From contig CALRIB010000004.1 in NCBI GenBank assembly GCA_943359705.1, positions 1-27,898 of the forward strand: a stretch of 27,898 nucleotides of DNA, read 5' to 3'. Of this stretch, positions 21,343 to 27,898 are shown one piece after another. Both the position numbers and the translations under genes were made by a program. The notes below the pieces were generated by a model that was not told the DNA's origin, ran no database searches, and saw only the letters and a program-made list of their open reading frames with translations. How positions within the stretch are numbered: the stretch's first letter is position 1; each line of letters begins with the position of its first letter. The DNA comes from Candidatus Nomurabacteria bacterium. Lineage in GTDB: Bacteria; Patescibacteriota; Minisyncoccia; Phycocordibacterales; UBA2100.

Positions 21343-22042
21343 TTAGGAAGTTTTCCAGCATCTGTTTTCCACCCTGCGTGGCGAACGATTCTGGATGAAA
21401 TTGGATGCCTTCTATCGGGTATTTCGTGTGCCGGAGACCCATGATCTCGCCTGAGCCGTCCGCACGGGCGCTTACAATAAGCTCTTTTGGCAGACTTTTT
21501 TCCTCGGCCACCAGTGAATGATACCGCATGACCTCAAGATTTTGGGGTAATCCGGCAAAAAGCCCCTTACCATCGTGCGTGATAACGCTCGTCTTGCCAT
21601 GCTTTGGCTCTGCGGCGCGAACGACTTTGCCGCCGAAGTAGTGAGCAATTCCCTGCATACCGAGACAGACACCGAGCACGGGCGTCTCCCTCCCCATCTC
21701 CGTAATGACTTCGGCACATACACCAAAGTACGCCTTGTCAGCCGGGTCGCCCGGTCCGGGAGAAATAATGATGCGGTCGTACTTCCGCTTTTTAATTTCA
21801 TCGAGAGTAATCTGGTCGTTCCGAACTACATCAAGCGTGAAGCCCTGGGCTTCACTCTGAGAACCCTCGGTTCTCAGCGGGCTGCGCCCTGCTCTCCGAC
21901 CCGGGAAAACTACAGTTTTCCCGACCCCTTTCGCCCGCGCGTCTGGGACGCGCGCAAACTCCCCTGCGCTCAAAATCTCTCCCACGTATTGATAGAGGTT
22001 GTAGGTGAAGGAATCGTAATTGTCGAGAATGAGGACTTTCAT
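21335..22042 (-). CDS. trpG: Anthranilate synthase glutamine amidotransferase subunit, with in-frame insertion
   Basis: 235 residues, about 42 more than usual. The class I amidotransferase triad is intact: C126 in LGVCLGMQG, H216 and E218 in QFHPES; the oxyanion PGPGDP loop is at about 95-100. It supplies ammonia to TrpE. The extra residues (about 24-67) fall between the first helix (YNLYQYVGEI) and the second strand (FTLDVVRND), where relatives have none. They are rich in Arg, Gly and Ser (PGRRAGRSPLRTEGSQSE) and are encoded by an array of five DNA hairpins. The insertion is in frame and without stops, so the protein is probably functional with a surface loop. Start ATG is 1 nt after the trpE stop. 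Confidence 0.93.
   Translation of the reverse strand: MKVLILDNYDSFTYNLYQYVGEILSAGEFARVPDARAKGVGKTVVFPGRRAGRSPLRTEGSQSEAQGFTLDVVRNDQITLDEIKKRKYDRIIISPGPGDPADKAYFGVCAEVITEMGRETPVLGVCLGMQGIAHYFGGKVVRAAEPKHGKTSVITHDGKGLFAGLPQNLEVMRYHSLVAEEKSLPKELIVSARADGSGEIMGLRHTKYPIEGIQFHPESFATQGGKQMLENFLTL
21837..21954 (-). repeat. Five-hairpin array inserted inside trpG
   Basis: Plus-strand stems: GTGAAGCCC/GGGCTTCAC (21837-21855), TGAGAACC/GGTTCTCA (21858-21876), GCGGGC/GCCC-T-GC (21877-21892), CGGGAAAAC/GTTTTCCCG (21902-21923) and CGCGCGTC/GACGCGCG (21936-21954). Loops are 1-4 nt and all stems except the third are perfect. Together they make up most of the 44-codon insertion. The layout resembles protein-coding palindromic elements known from Rickettsia, but the sequence is not one I can place. 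Confidence 0.8.
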
Positions 22043-22043
22043 A

Positions 22044-23390
22044 CTATTGCTCTAAAACTTTCTTCATCGCAGCGAGTTTGTTTTGTATCTCTTGATATTC
22101 CTTTTTCGGCTCAGAATCGTACACGATGCCGCCGGAAGTTTGCGCGTACGCGTTCTCCCCGGAGACAAATACCGAGCGGAGGGCGAGCGCAAAAGTGCAA
22201 TCGCCATTAAATCCGAAGTGCCCGACGGCGCCTGCGTACGGCCCGCGCGCCTCCGGCTCATTGGAGTCAATTATTTTGATAGCCTCGATTTTGGGCGTAC
22301 CTGTCACCGTACCCGCGGGAAAGTTGGCGGCGAGTGCGGAGAACATGTCCTCCCCCTTTCGCAGATTGCCCGTTATCTCGCTTGAAATGTGTTGCACGTG
22401 GCTGAACTTCTTCACACTGAGAAGATCCTTGACCCGTACGCTGCCGAACTCCGCGACCTTGCCGATATCGTTGCGGTGCAGGTCAACGAGCATGGTGTGC
22501 TCCGCTTTTTCCTTCGGATCATTTACGAGTTCGCGCGCCAGCTTTTGGTCTTCTTTTTCGTCGGTGCCGCGGCGAATAGTTCCCGCAAGCGGTCGCGTGG
22601 TCATCTCTCCGTCGCGCAAACTGAAGAGAAGTTCCGGCGAAGCGCCGATAATGCGTTTTGTTCCGAACTTCAGATAGTACATAAACGGCGACGGATTCAC
22701 TTCCCGCAGACGCTCATAGATAGCGAGCGTATCGCCCTCGATGGTGTATTCGCTCTTGAAACCGACCTCGCACTGGAACGTGTTGCCCGCGCGGATGAGT
22801 TCCTTTACTCGCTCGACGATTTCTCCGTGTTTTTTTTCATCCAACCCATCGCGCACAAATGTGGCCTTGAATGAAGTCGTTGGAGTTTTCTCAGTCAGGA
22901 TTTCCTTCAAGACATCGCTGCGGTTGTTCTCGTAGAAAAAGTAGAAAAGCTCATTGGTGAGTTTATCGAGCACGACGCCGTCGGTGTACACGCCGAAGGT
23001 GAACGGATCGAAATCAGGATGGACCTTTATCGTGAGCGAAGACTCAAAATACATAAGTGCTTCGTATGAGAGATACCCGATGAGACCGCCCGCGTATTCC
23101 CTGCCAAGAGTGCGTGCCGGGAGCATTTCGCGAAGTGCGAGATACGGATTCTCAACATCGTATTTCGTTCCATCGAACATAAGTGTCTTTCCGCGAGCAG
23201 AAACAACGTGTGTGGGATCGAATCCGAGAATGGAGTATCTCGAGAATTTCCCGTCCTCCCCGAGAGATTCGAATATAAAGCATGTATCGAAACGCTGTTC
23301 GATTTTCTTGAACAAATCCAAAAAGTCCACGTCTTCCCCGAGTTTGACGTAGGTGGGTTTCTGACCGAGTTGTATTTTTGGAAGTGTCAT
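22044..23390 (-). CDS. trpE: Anthranilate synthase component I
   Basis: 448 residues of the chorismate-binding family. Catalytic core motifs: RIIGASPELLFS, TRPLAGTIRRG, EKAEHTMLVDLHRNDIGKV, HVQHISSEITG, FPAGTVTGTPKIEAIKII, and GPYAGAVGHFGFNG. The N-terminal segment FIFES (38-42) sits where the tryptophan-binding LLES motif is expected, so feedback inhibition is likely. I chose ATG 23390; a TTG two codons upstream lies within the terminator tail of the leader. First gene of trpE-G-D, controlled by the T-box leader. trpG begins 1 nt after the TAG. Confidence 0.96.
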   Translation of the reverse strand: MTLPKIQLGQKPTYVKLGEDVDFLDLFKKIEQRFDTCFIFESLGEDGKFSRYSILGFDPTHVVSARGKTLMFDGTKYDVENPYLALREMLPARTLGREYAGGLIGYLSYEALMYFESSLTIKVHPDFDPFTFGVYTDGVVLDKLTNELFYFFYENNRSDVLKEILTEKTPTTSFKATFVRDGLDEKKHGEIVERVKELIRAGNTFQCEVGFKSEYTIEGDTLAIYERLREVNPSPFMYYLKFGTKRIIGASPELLFSLRDGEMTTRPLAGTIRRGTDEKEDQKLARELVNDPKEKAEHTMLVDLHRNDIGKVAEFGSVRVKDLLSVKKFSHVQHISSEITGNLRKGEDMFSALAANFPAGTVTGTPKIEAIKIIDSNEPEARGPYAGAVGHFGFNGDCTFALALRSVFVSGENAYAQTSGGIVYDSEPKKEYQEIQNKLAAMKKVLEQ

Positions 23391-23614
23391 ACACAAAAGA
23401 AAAACCGCCCTTACTGCACAATATCATTATGCTGTAAGGGCGATTTTTGTCGCGGTACCACCTTATCGTTCACTCACCGACGCCACCTTGGTATCGGTTA
23501 CCTCTGTTACGGGAGAACCCGTCTTCCACTAATGCAGAAGCGCCCTGCCTACCGTCAGGCAGGCTCACCGGCCCCAATCCCCCTTGCGGAGGAACCGGAT
23601 CAAAGGCTTTAACT
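23391..23614 (-). promoter_or_regulatory. T-box riboswitch leader of trpEGD
   Basis: The minus strand holds the T-box core AAGGTGGTACCGCG (23464-23451). The antiterminator can form as TAAGG, bulge TGGTACC, GCGA, loop, TCGC, CCTTA. The competing terminator is CGCCCTTAC (23442-23434) with GTAAGGGCG (23414-23406), followed by GTTTTTCTTTT. The TGG at 23528-23526 in TTAGTGGAAG is a candidate Trp specifier codon, about 88 nt from the predicted RNA start. Stem III is suggested by ACCGA and TCGGT. The bulge TGGT predicts a tRNA with discriminator A73, which should be compared with the tRNA-Trp of this genome. Confidence 0.85.
23395..23442 (-). terminator. T-box-controlled intrinsic terminator before trpE
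   Basis: 9-bp stem CGCCCTTAC/GTAAGGGCG plus an inner GCA/TGC after an A-A mismatch, followed by GTTTTTCTTTT. The tail ends about 5 nt before the trpE ATG. The 5' arm is shared with the antiterminator, so the two structures exclude each other. Confidence 0.85.
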
Positions 23615-23620
23615 GAAATG

Positions 23621-23649
23621 ATTGTACTCTGAGATGCCCTCCGTGTCAA
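23621..23649 (-). promoter_or_regulatory. trpEGD promoter
   Basis: TTGACA (23649-23644), 17-nt spacer, TACAAT (23626-23621). This is a near-consensus housekeeping sigma promoter and the only one in the window with a perfect -35. Expected start near 23614, giving a leader of about 224 nt. Confidence 0.8.
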
Positions 23650-23669
23650 CTTTGGCGCTGCCGGTATAG

Positions 23670-23699
23670 ACCAACCCTGCGAATTCCTGCAGGGTTGGT
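23670..23699. terminator. 11-bp hairpin between the orphan gene and the trp promoter
   Basis: ACCAACCCTGC (23670-23680), loop GAATTCCT, GCAGGGTTGGT (23689-23699). It follows the orphan gene on the minus strand, next to a smaller TGACGTA/TACGTCA palindrome at 23712-23726. No T-run follows, so terminator function is probable but not certain. Confidence 0.5.
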
Positions 23700-23724
23700 A
23701 GGGTGGCGGGGCTGACGTAGTACG

Positions 23725-24231
23725 TCAGATTACGCGGAAGCGCGCTCTGCGCTTCAATAGGAGAACGCGCAAGCCGATGTTCCAAGGCTCATGCTTGCGG
23801 ATCCAGACGTCGCGAATCGTCGAGTTATCGGCGTCGTTGTACATGCACATGGCGTGTATAGCGCCCGTGCGGTTGGGCGAGCAGTCGCCGGGCGCGAGCA
23901 ACGGGAAGGCCTGCGACAGCAGCTGCCGATCAACCTTGGTTGCCAAACGCAGCAGTCCTTTGGGCATACCGAGCATGCAACCCTCTTTCTCGGCATATGC
24001 TTGCAGTTGCGGCTGAAGCATTGGCTCATAGAGGTAGTGGGCGGTCGCCTCGAACGTCGCTTTTCCTTTCAACGTCGAGGGGTAGGTGCGGTCGTTTAAC
24101 TCATCCCGGACAACTGCAACACCGGTGAGCGATGGCACATGATGCTCTACGTCGATGTTGAAGTCGACATCGAGAACCCCGAGTCGGATCACCTTGATCC
24201 GAGCGGCGGCCTTACTCTGCGTAAGATCCAA
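23725..24231 (-). CDS. Hypothetical protein (SD-led orphan)
   Basis: 168 residues from TTG 24231, chosen because AAAGGAG lies 8 nt upstream; the frame runs on to 24321 but that part contains the leader hairpins. Mixed alpha/beta, soluble, no signal peptide. Recognisable stretches are LGVLDVDFNIDVEHHVPSL, TAHYLYEPMLQPQLQAY and a basic end LLLKRRARFRVI. I do not recognise a family. The 5' leader can form a long stem (TTTGCTGCAG at 24322-24313 with CTGCGGCAAA at 24281-24272), and TACAAA at 24330-24325 may be its -10. It is one of four isolated SD-led genes. Confidence 0.55.
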   Translation of the reverse strand: MDLTQSKAAARIKVIRLGVLDVDFNIDVEHHVPSLTGVAVVRDELNDRTYPSTLKGKATFEATAHYLYEPMLQPQLQAYAEKEGCMLGMPKGLLRLATKVDRQLLSQAFPLLAPGDCSPNRTGAIHAMCMYNDADNSTIRDVWIRKHEPWNIGLRVLLLKRRARFRVI

Positions 24232-24406
24232 AACACGTACTCCTTTAAGCTGACAAGCGAAACCCCTCGGGTTTGCCGCAGCAGACAGGGCCTCATGTTG
24301 GGGCCTTCTCCGCTGCAGCAAAGATTTGTACTGTTCTCCCGAAATTGTGCCACCGTAGCCAAAACGCGCAATGCCGCGTATTATTAACTGGTATTATCTT
24401 GTCTCT

Positions 24407-24676
24407 ATGGCCGATACTCAGTTAGACCGACTCCGCGCGCGCATTGACGAGGCAGACAAGGAACTGCTGCGCTCTCTCTCCGAACGGCTCAAGTATGTTG
24501 AGCAAATCGGCGAATACAAACGCGAAAACGAACTTGAGGTGCGGGATGAAAAGCGTCGGAGCGAAGTGCTGACCTCCAGGATTTCTAGCGGAAAAAATCT
24601 CGGCATCGCCGCAGATCTCGTCCGCAAGATTTTCGAGGCGATTCTCGACCACTCCGAGGATATCGAGAAGAAATAA
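24407..24676 (+). CDS. aroQ: Chorismate mutase, AroQ type
   Basis: 89 residues, a single all-helical AroQ domain. Converts chorismate to prephenate. Counterparts of the E. coli active-site set are visible: R10, R27 (SERLKYVEQIG), K38 (EYKRE), D47 and the Arg pair at 50-51 (RDEKRR). It is a stand-alone enzyme rather than fused to TyrA or PheA, which is notable because the convergent neighbour is a TyrA-PheA fusion lacking this domain. ATG 24407 is 9 nt after TATTAT. The genes meet tail to tail with one base between them. Confidence 0.92.
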   Translation: MADTQLDRLRARIDEADKELLRSLSERLKYVEQIGEYKRENELEVRDEKRRSEVLTSRISSGKNLGIAADLVRKIFEAILDHSEDIEKK

Positions 24677-24677
24677 C

Positions 24678-25991
24678 CTATCGCGTTACTGCGATAAAGG
24701 TCGTGAAGTTGGAGGTGAGGTCTTGAATGGATTCTTCTACGATTTGAAGGTCGTAGATTTCTGCGGCGATGCGCGAGGCGATGACCGCCGTTGAGTCGGG
24801 CAGTTTGCCGCTCGCGAGGTCTTCTGCTGCTTTTGCGGTGTCCTCGTACTCCTCGACTGCGGCATTCGGCCAATTTTTCTTGAGATATTCGCGGCACTGT
24901 TTGAGCGCTTGGTCGTGCGAGACGATTTTGGTGATAGCGCTTTTCTCGATGCCTTTGCGCGCGAGAAGGTTTTGCCGGATGTCGATGCCGAATAGTTTTT
25001 TGACCGCGAAAGAGTGTTTCGCGACCGCCTCTTCGGCTTCGGTAACTACACCGCCCGTCGAATTGGCAATCGGAAAGATGCCGAGGCCAATACTGCCTTT
25101 GTCCAGGGCAGAAAGTACATTCTCGACGTTGATGAGGTAATCGAGTGAGAAATCTTCGATGCCGGCATTTTTTGCGTACGTGCGTGCCGCTTCTTCGGAG
25201 AAACTCCCTTTCGCTCCGGAGATACCAATTTTCATCGGACCGACGTTCTGCAGCTGCTCTGAAGCGAGGAGCGCACGGACTTCGCCCTCTGCTTTACCGA
25301 GGCGCAAAAGCACTTCTTTACAGTATGGATTGAAGCGGAAGACATCGCGGAACAGCGCTTCATCATTTTTCACACTCTCCACCGCGTCCATGAGATAGCC
25401 AAAAGAGACGGTGTCAGCGGCAGTGCGTCCGAATCCTCCGTGCACGATTGTTTGCCCGATGAAGTGCGTGAGGAAAAGTGTTTCCGCCAAATGCCTGTCG
25501 TGTTCTTCGGCGCTCATCTCAACCACGTCGAACCCACAGCGCTTGAGAAATGCGGCGAGAGCCTGGTAGCCGGCCACTTCGAGCGTGCCGTCGGTCATTA
25601 CGATTCGAAAACCGTTCACGTCGCCGTTTAGCTTGGCGTAACTCTCCGGTCCCCATACCGGGTGCGTGGCGATGTACTTGTGTGCACCAGCCAGGCGCTT
25701 CAATACCTCGACGGTGTGCACTTTGACTGTTGCCACGTCGACAATAACCGTGTCTTTCCCCATCAGCGGAAGTGCTTGTGTAAGACTCTCTTCAAAGGCC
25801 GAAATGGGCACTGTAAAGACGACTGCATCGGATACGGCTACATCTTTGAGCTCAAAAAAGGTCTTGCCGTCGGCGGGGTGATGCTCAGAATGAATGCGCA
25901 GCTCGAGCGACGGCGCAAAGCGCCTGACCAGCGTCTCCACAAGCGCGCCAAAATGCCCGTACCCGATGATACCGACCGATTTGATTTCCAT
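24678..25991 (-). CDS. tyrA-pheA: Prephenate dehydrogenase / prephenate dehydratase fusion
   Basis: 437 residues. Residues 1-about 250 are a TyrA-type dehydrogenase: GYGHFG NAD loop at 10-15, VDVATVKV, THPVWGPES and an alpha-helical dimer region. Residues 253-437 look like a prephenate dehydratase catalytic domain: KIGISGAKGSFSEEAA, FPIANSTGGVV, SHDQAL and NFTTFIAV. Several dehydratase hallmarks deviate: PIENS is PIANS, the RHNLL-like stretch is RQNLLA, and the TRF triad is TTF (430-432). There is no C-terminal ACT domain. The second half may be weak, altered or catalytically dead. TAGAAT lies 7 nt before the ATG. Chorismate mutase is encoded separately opposite. Confidence 0.88.
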   Translation of the reverse strand: MEIKSVGIIGYGHFGALVETLVRRFAPSLELRIHSEHHPADGKTFFELKDVAVSDAVVFTVPISAFEESLTQALPLMGKDTVIVDVATVKVHTVEVLKRLAGAHKYIATHPVWGPESYAKLNGDVNGFRIVMTDGTLEVAGYQALAAFLKRCGFDVVEMSAEEHDRHLAETLFLTHFIGQTIVHGGFGRTAADTVSFGYLMDAVESVKNDEALFRDVFRFNPYCKEVLLRLGKAEGEVRALLASEQLQNVGPMKIGISGAKGSFSEEAARTYAKNAGIEDFSLDYLINVENVLSALDKGSIGLGIFPIANSTGGVVTEAEEAVAKHSFAVKKLFGIDIRQNLLARKGIEKSAITKIVSHDQALKQCREYLKKNWPNAAVEEYEDTAKAAEDLASGKLPDSTAVIASRIAAEIYDLQIVEESIQDLTSNFTTFIAVTR

Positions 25992-26015
25992 GTCCCCTAT
26001 TCTACTATGCTGGAA

Positions 26016-26918
26016 CTACTTCTTGCGGCGCCACTGTTCGACGGCTACAAGGAGCGGAGTGGCCAGGAATATCGAAGAGTAGGTACCGGCGATGATGCCG
26101 ACGAGGAGCGTGAGCGCGAAGTCTTTGGTCGAGACGGGGCCGATGGCGTAGAGAACGAGGAGCGTGAAGACGACCGTGAGTGAAGTGTTGATGGAGCGTA
26201 CGAAGGTTTGATTCAGCGAGCGACCCGCGGTGATGGCAAAATCCTCTTTGCGGTTTTTGTCGTGATTGATACGGAGATTTTCACGCACGCGGTCGAAGAC
26301 GACGATGGTGTCATGAATCGAAAAGCCGAGAACAGTGAGAACCGCAGTCACGAAGAGTGTGTCGACTTGCGCACCCTGCAGGTATCCGAGGAGCGCGAAG
26401 AAGCCGACGGGGACGATGACGTCGTGTACGAGCGTGACGAGCGCGATGAGGCCGTATATCCAGCTCGAAATCGGCTCCGATACCTTGCGGAACGCGAAGG
26501 CGATGAAAAGCAGGATGCAGAGCAAGACGAGCGCGAGTGCCACAAGCGACTTGTTGCGAAGTTCGGTGCCGATGGTGGGGCCGACTTCGGAGAGCTGGTC
26601 GATGTGTGCAACGCCGCGCTGATAGGTAAAGATGGCCGGAAGATCCTCGCGTTGCTTATCAGTAAGCGTGGCGGAGCGGAGCGTGTAGCCATTTTCACCA
26701 GACTCTCGCAGGGAGAAGTTCTTGAAACCAGCGTCTGTGAGCACATTGGAGAGCGGCTCCGGCTCCGGGCGTACGCCGTCGTAGCTCACTTCCACAAGGG
26801 TGCCGCCGGTGAAATCAGTACCAGCATGCAAACCGAAAACCGCGATTGAAATCAGTGAGGCTAGCACGATGATGCCCGTGAGCGCGAAGAAGAGATTTTT
26901 TTGAGTGACGATGAACAT
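26016..26918 (-). CDS. secF: Protein-export membrane protein SecF
   Basis: 300 residues, with one N-terminal helix, a periplasmic domain (LHAGTDFTGGTLVEV start) and five C-terminal helices. The family motif is present in SIHDTIVVFDRVREN, and RSLNQTFVRSINTSLTVV matches the conserved cytoplasmic region. With SecD it uses the proton gradient to help SecYEG translocation. I chose ATG 26918; the longer frame starts inside secD. Start lies 1 nt after the secD stop (TAG-T-ATG). Confidence 0.95.
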   Translation of the reverse strand: MFIVTQKNLFFALTGIIVLASLISIAVFGLHAGTDFTGGTLVEVSYDGVRPEPEPLSNVLTDAGFKNFSLRESGENGYTLRSATLTDKQREDLPAIFTYQRGVAHIDQLSEVGPTIGTELRNKSLVALALVLLCILLFIAFAFRKVSEPISSWIYGLIALVTLVHDVIVPVGFFALLGYLQGAQVDTLFVTAVLTVLGFSIHDTIVVFDRVRENLRINHDKNRKEDFAITAGRSLNQTFVRSINTSLTVVFTLLVLYAIGPVSTKDFALTLLVGIIAGTYSSIFLATPLLVAVEQWRRKK

Positions 26919-26919
26919 A

Positions 26920-27898
26920 CTAAATATTGGTGCCGGAACCAAAAAGGAAACGCATAAAGCCCGCTTTCGAGTCGATACCGAGTGCCATCACGAATGTACG
27001 CGAGACGGAGATGGCGGTGAGCATGGAAACCAGGACGCCGAGGCCGAAGACGAGCGCGAAGCCCTTGATGAGTGAGGTACCGAACCAGAAGAGAATAACG
27101 GCCGTTATCATTGATGAAATGTTGGAGTCGCGGATGGACGGCCATGCGCGCGAGAATCCATCGTGAATAGCGTCCGCCGTGCTCTTCCCTGCCTGCAATT
27201 CCTCCTTCATACGCTCGAAGATGAGTACGTTGGCGTCGACGGCCATACCGATGGAGAGGATGAACGCGGCAATGCCGGCGGCAGTGAGTGTGACCGGAAT
27301 GAGGAGGAAGAGCGAGAGGTTGGCGACGATATAGAGAAGGAGCGCGACTGCAGCGACGAGCCCCGGCAAACGGTACCAAATAAGCATGAAAAGAATGACG
27401 GCGCCGACGCCCCAGAGTGCCGCCATGATGCCGTCCTGCACAGCCTTTTCGCCAAGCGTGCCGGAAACCGTTTGTGTGGAGATGAGCTCAATAGGCACGG
27501 GAAGTGCGCCGTAATTCAGGTTGCGCGCGAGTGTCTTGGCTTCGTCTGCGGAGAAGTTGCCGGAAATCACCGCCGTGCCGTCGGGAATTGCCTCGCGAAT
27601 GACCGGAGTCGAGATGGGTAGGCCGTCCAGGAAAATACCGAAGACGCGGCCGACGTTGGCCTTCGTGAGATCGGCGAAAAGTTGAGCGCCGTGTGCGTTG
27701 AAATGCAGAACGACAACCGGCTCGGTAAGCTGGCCCGCGCCGCCCTGGAATTGTAGCTCCGAGCTCTTGAGGTCTTTGCCCGTAATAGCAGCGGTCTCGA
27801 ACGAAGTCCGGATAGTACTCGTAGAGAATTGCGTCGGCAAAGTGGCGTCTTTCTTTAGAAAGCGGAACTCCAAGACGGGCGTCTGTCCGATGAGTGCG
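26920..27898 (-). CDS. secD: Protein-export membrane protein SecD (5' end outside window)
   Basis: The last 325 codons; the frame is open through the window edge, and an apparent TTG start near 27873 is internal, because upstream codons still read ALIGQTPVLEF, a typical SecD stretch. Visible: the P1 domain tail with VVVLHFNAHGAQLFADLT, GIFLDG, and the six-helix membrane part with SIGMAVDANVLIFERMKEE, the proton-relay signature. It ends 1 nt before secF, as is usual for a secDF pair. Confidence 0.95.
   Translation of the reverse strand, partial: ALIGQTPVLEFRFLKKDATLPTQFSTSTIRTSFETAAITGKDLKSSELQFQGGAGQLTEPVVVLHFNAHGAQLFADLTKANVGRVFGIFLDGLPISTPVIREAIPDGTAVISGNFSADEAKTLARNLNYGALPVPIELISTQTVSGTLGEKAVQDGIMAALWGVGAVILFMLIWYRLPGLVAAVALLLYIVANLSLFLLIPVTLTAAGIAAFILSIGMAVDANVLIFERMKEELQAGKSTADAIHDGFSRAWPSIRDSNISSMITAVILFWFGTSLIKGFALVFGLGVLVSMLTAISVSRTFVMALGIDSKAGFMRFLFGSGTNI

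Noticed and set aside
21837..21973. trpG insertion as an assembly chimera or frameshift
   Set aside because: The frame is kept on both sides, all catalytic motifs are present, and the inserted DNA is a regular hairpin array rather than random sequence. Raw reads would settle it.
24232..24321. Longer start (24321) for the orphan gene at 23725
   Set aside because: The extra part overlaps leader hairpins and reads as low-complexity basic sequence, while TTG 24231 has an AAAGGAG at ideal distance.

Overview
The window looks like a chromosomal segment of a small-genome bacterium that uses the standard code (TGA is a real stop in leuD, trpC, trpD, aroC and others). A Patescibacteria/Parcubacteria-like origin is my inference. 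It rests on tight overlapping genes, a shortened SufD, a PaaX_M/Cas2-like gene of a type often seen in that group, many start codons lying 6 nt after a -10 box (leaderless transcripts) and few Shine-Dalgarno sites. If that is right, the amino-acid biosynthesis load is unusual: leucine, branched-chain transamination, threonine deaminase, all of tryptophan, chorismate synthesis and the Phe/Tyr branch. No rRNA, tRNA or CRISPR array was seen.

Layout. 1-4201 (+): end of leuD, leuA, leuB, a DUF2798 membrane protein, then ilvE from its own promoter. 4261-4767 (-): a small orphan and an Nfu-type Fe-S carrier. 4801-5441: a PaaX/Cas2-like gene bounded exactly by two 43-bp palindromic direct repeats. 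5435-11616 (-): ridA-ilvA-sufC-sufB-sufD-sufS-sufU, read right to left. 11617-12335: a possible small RNA and an SD-led orphan gene. 12340-15749: trpF (-) and trpC-trpB-trpA (+) fired from one overlapping divergent promoter. 15746-17237 (-): HAD phosphatase, orphan membrane protein, CsaA-like protein. 17283-23390 (-): trpE-trpG-trpD, then an aroA-aroK fusion and aroC, led by a T-box riboswitch. 23725-25991: an orphan gene, monofunctional chorismate mutase (+) and a TyrA-PheA fusion (-). 25991-27898 (-): secF and the 3' part of secD.

How it works together. AroA-AroK and AroC make chorismate. TrpE/G/D/F/C/B/A turn it into tryptophan; AroQ and TyrA-PheA turn it into prephenate and on to Phe/Tyr precursors. 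IlvA, RidA, LeuDAB and IlvE belong to the branched-chain pathway. SufCBDSU and Nfu make Fe-S clusters, which the LeuCD dehydratase needs.

The most interesting signals are non-coding or inserted. (1) A 96-98 nt intergenic element occurs three times, before leuA, sufB and aroAK. It has pairing ends, an internal hairpin with compensatory changes, a -10 at its 3' end and TATG(A) direct repeats on both sides, as if dropped into stop/start junctions. (2) A T-box riboswitch lies ahead of trpE. (3) A tandem array of five hairpins is inserted in frame in trpG. (4) A Cas2/PaaX-like ORF is bounded to the base by palindromic repeats. (5) 9-nt-periodic G-tract spacers occur twice, just before start codons.
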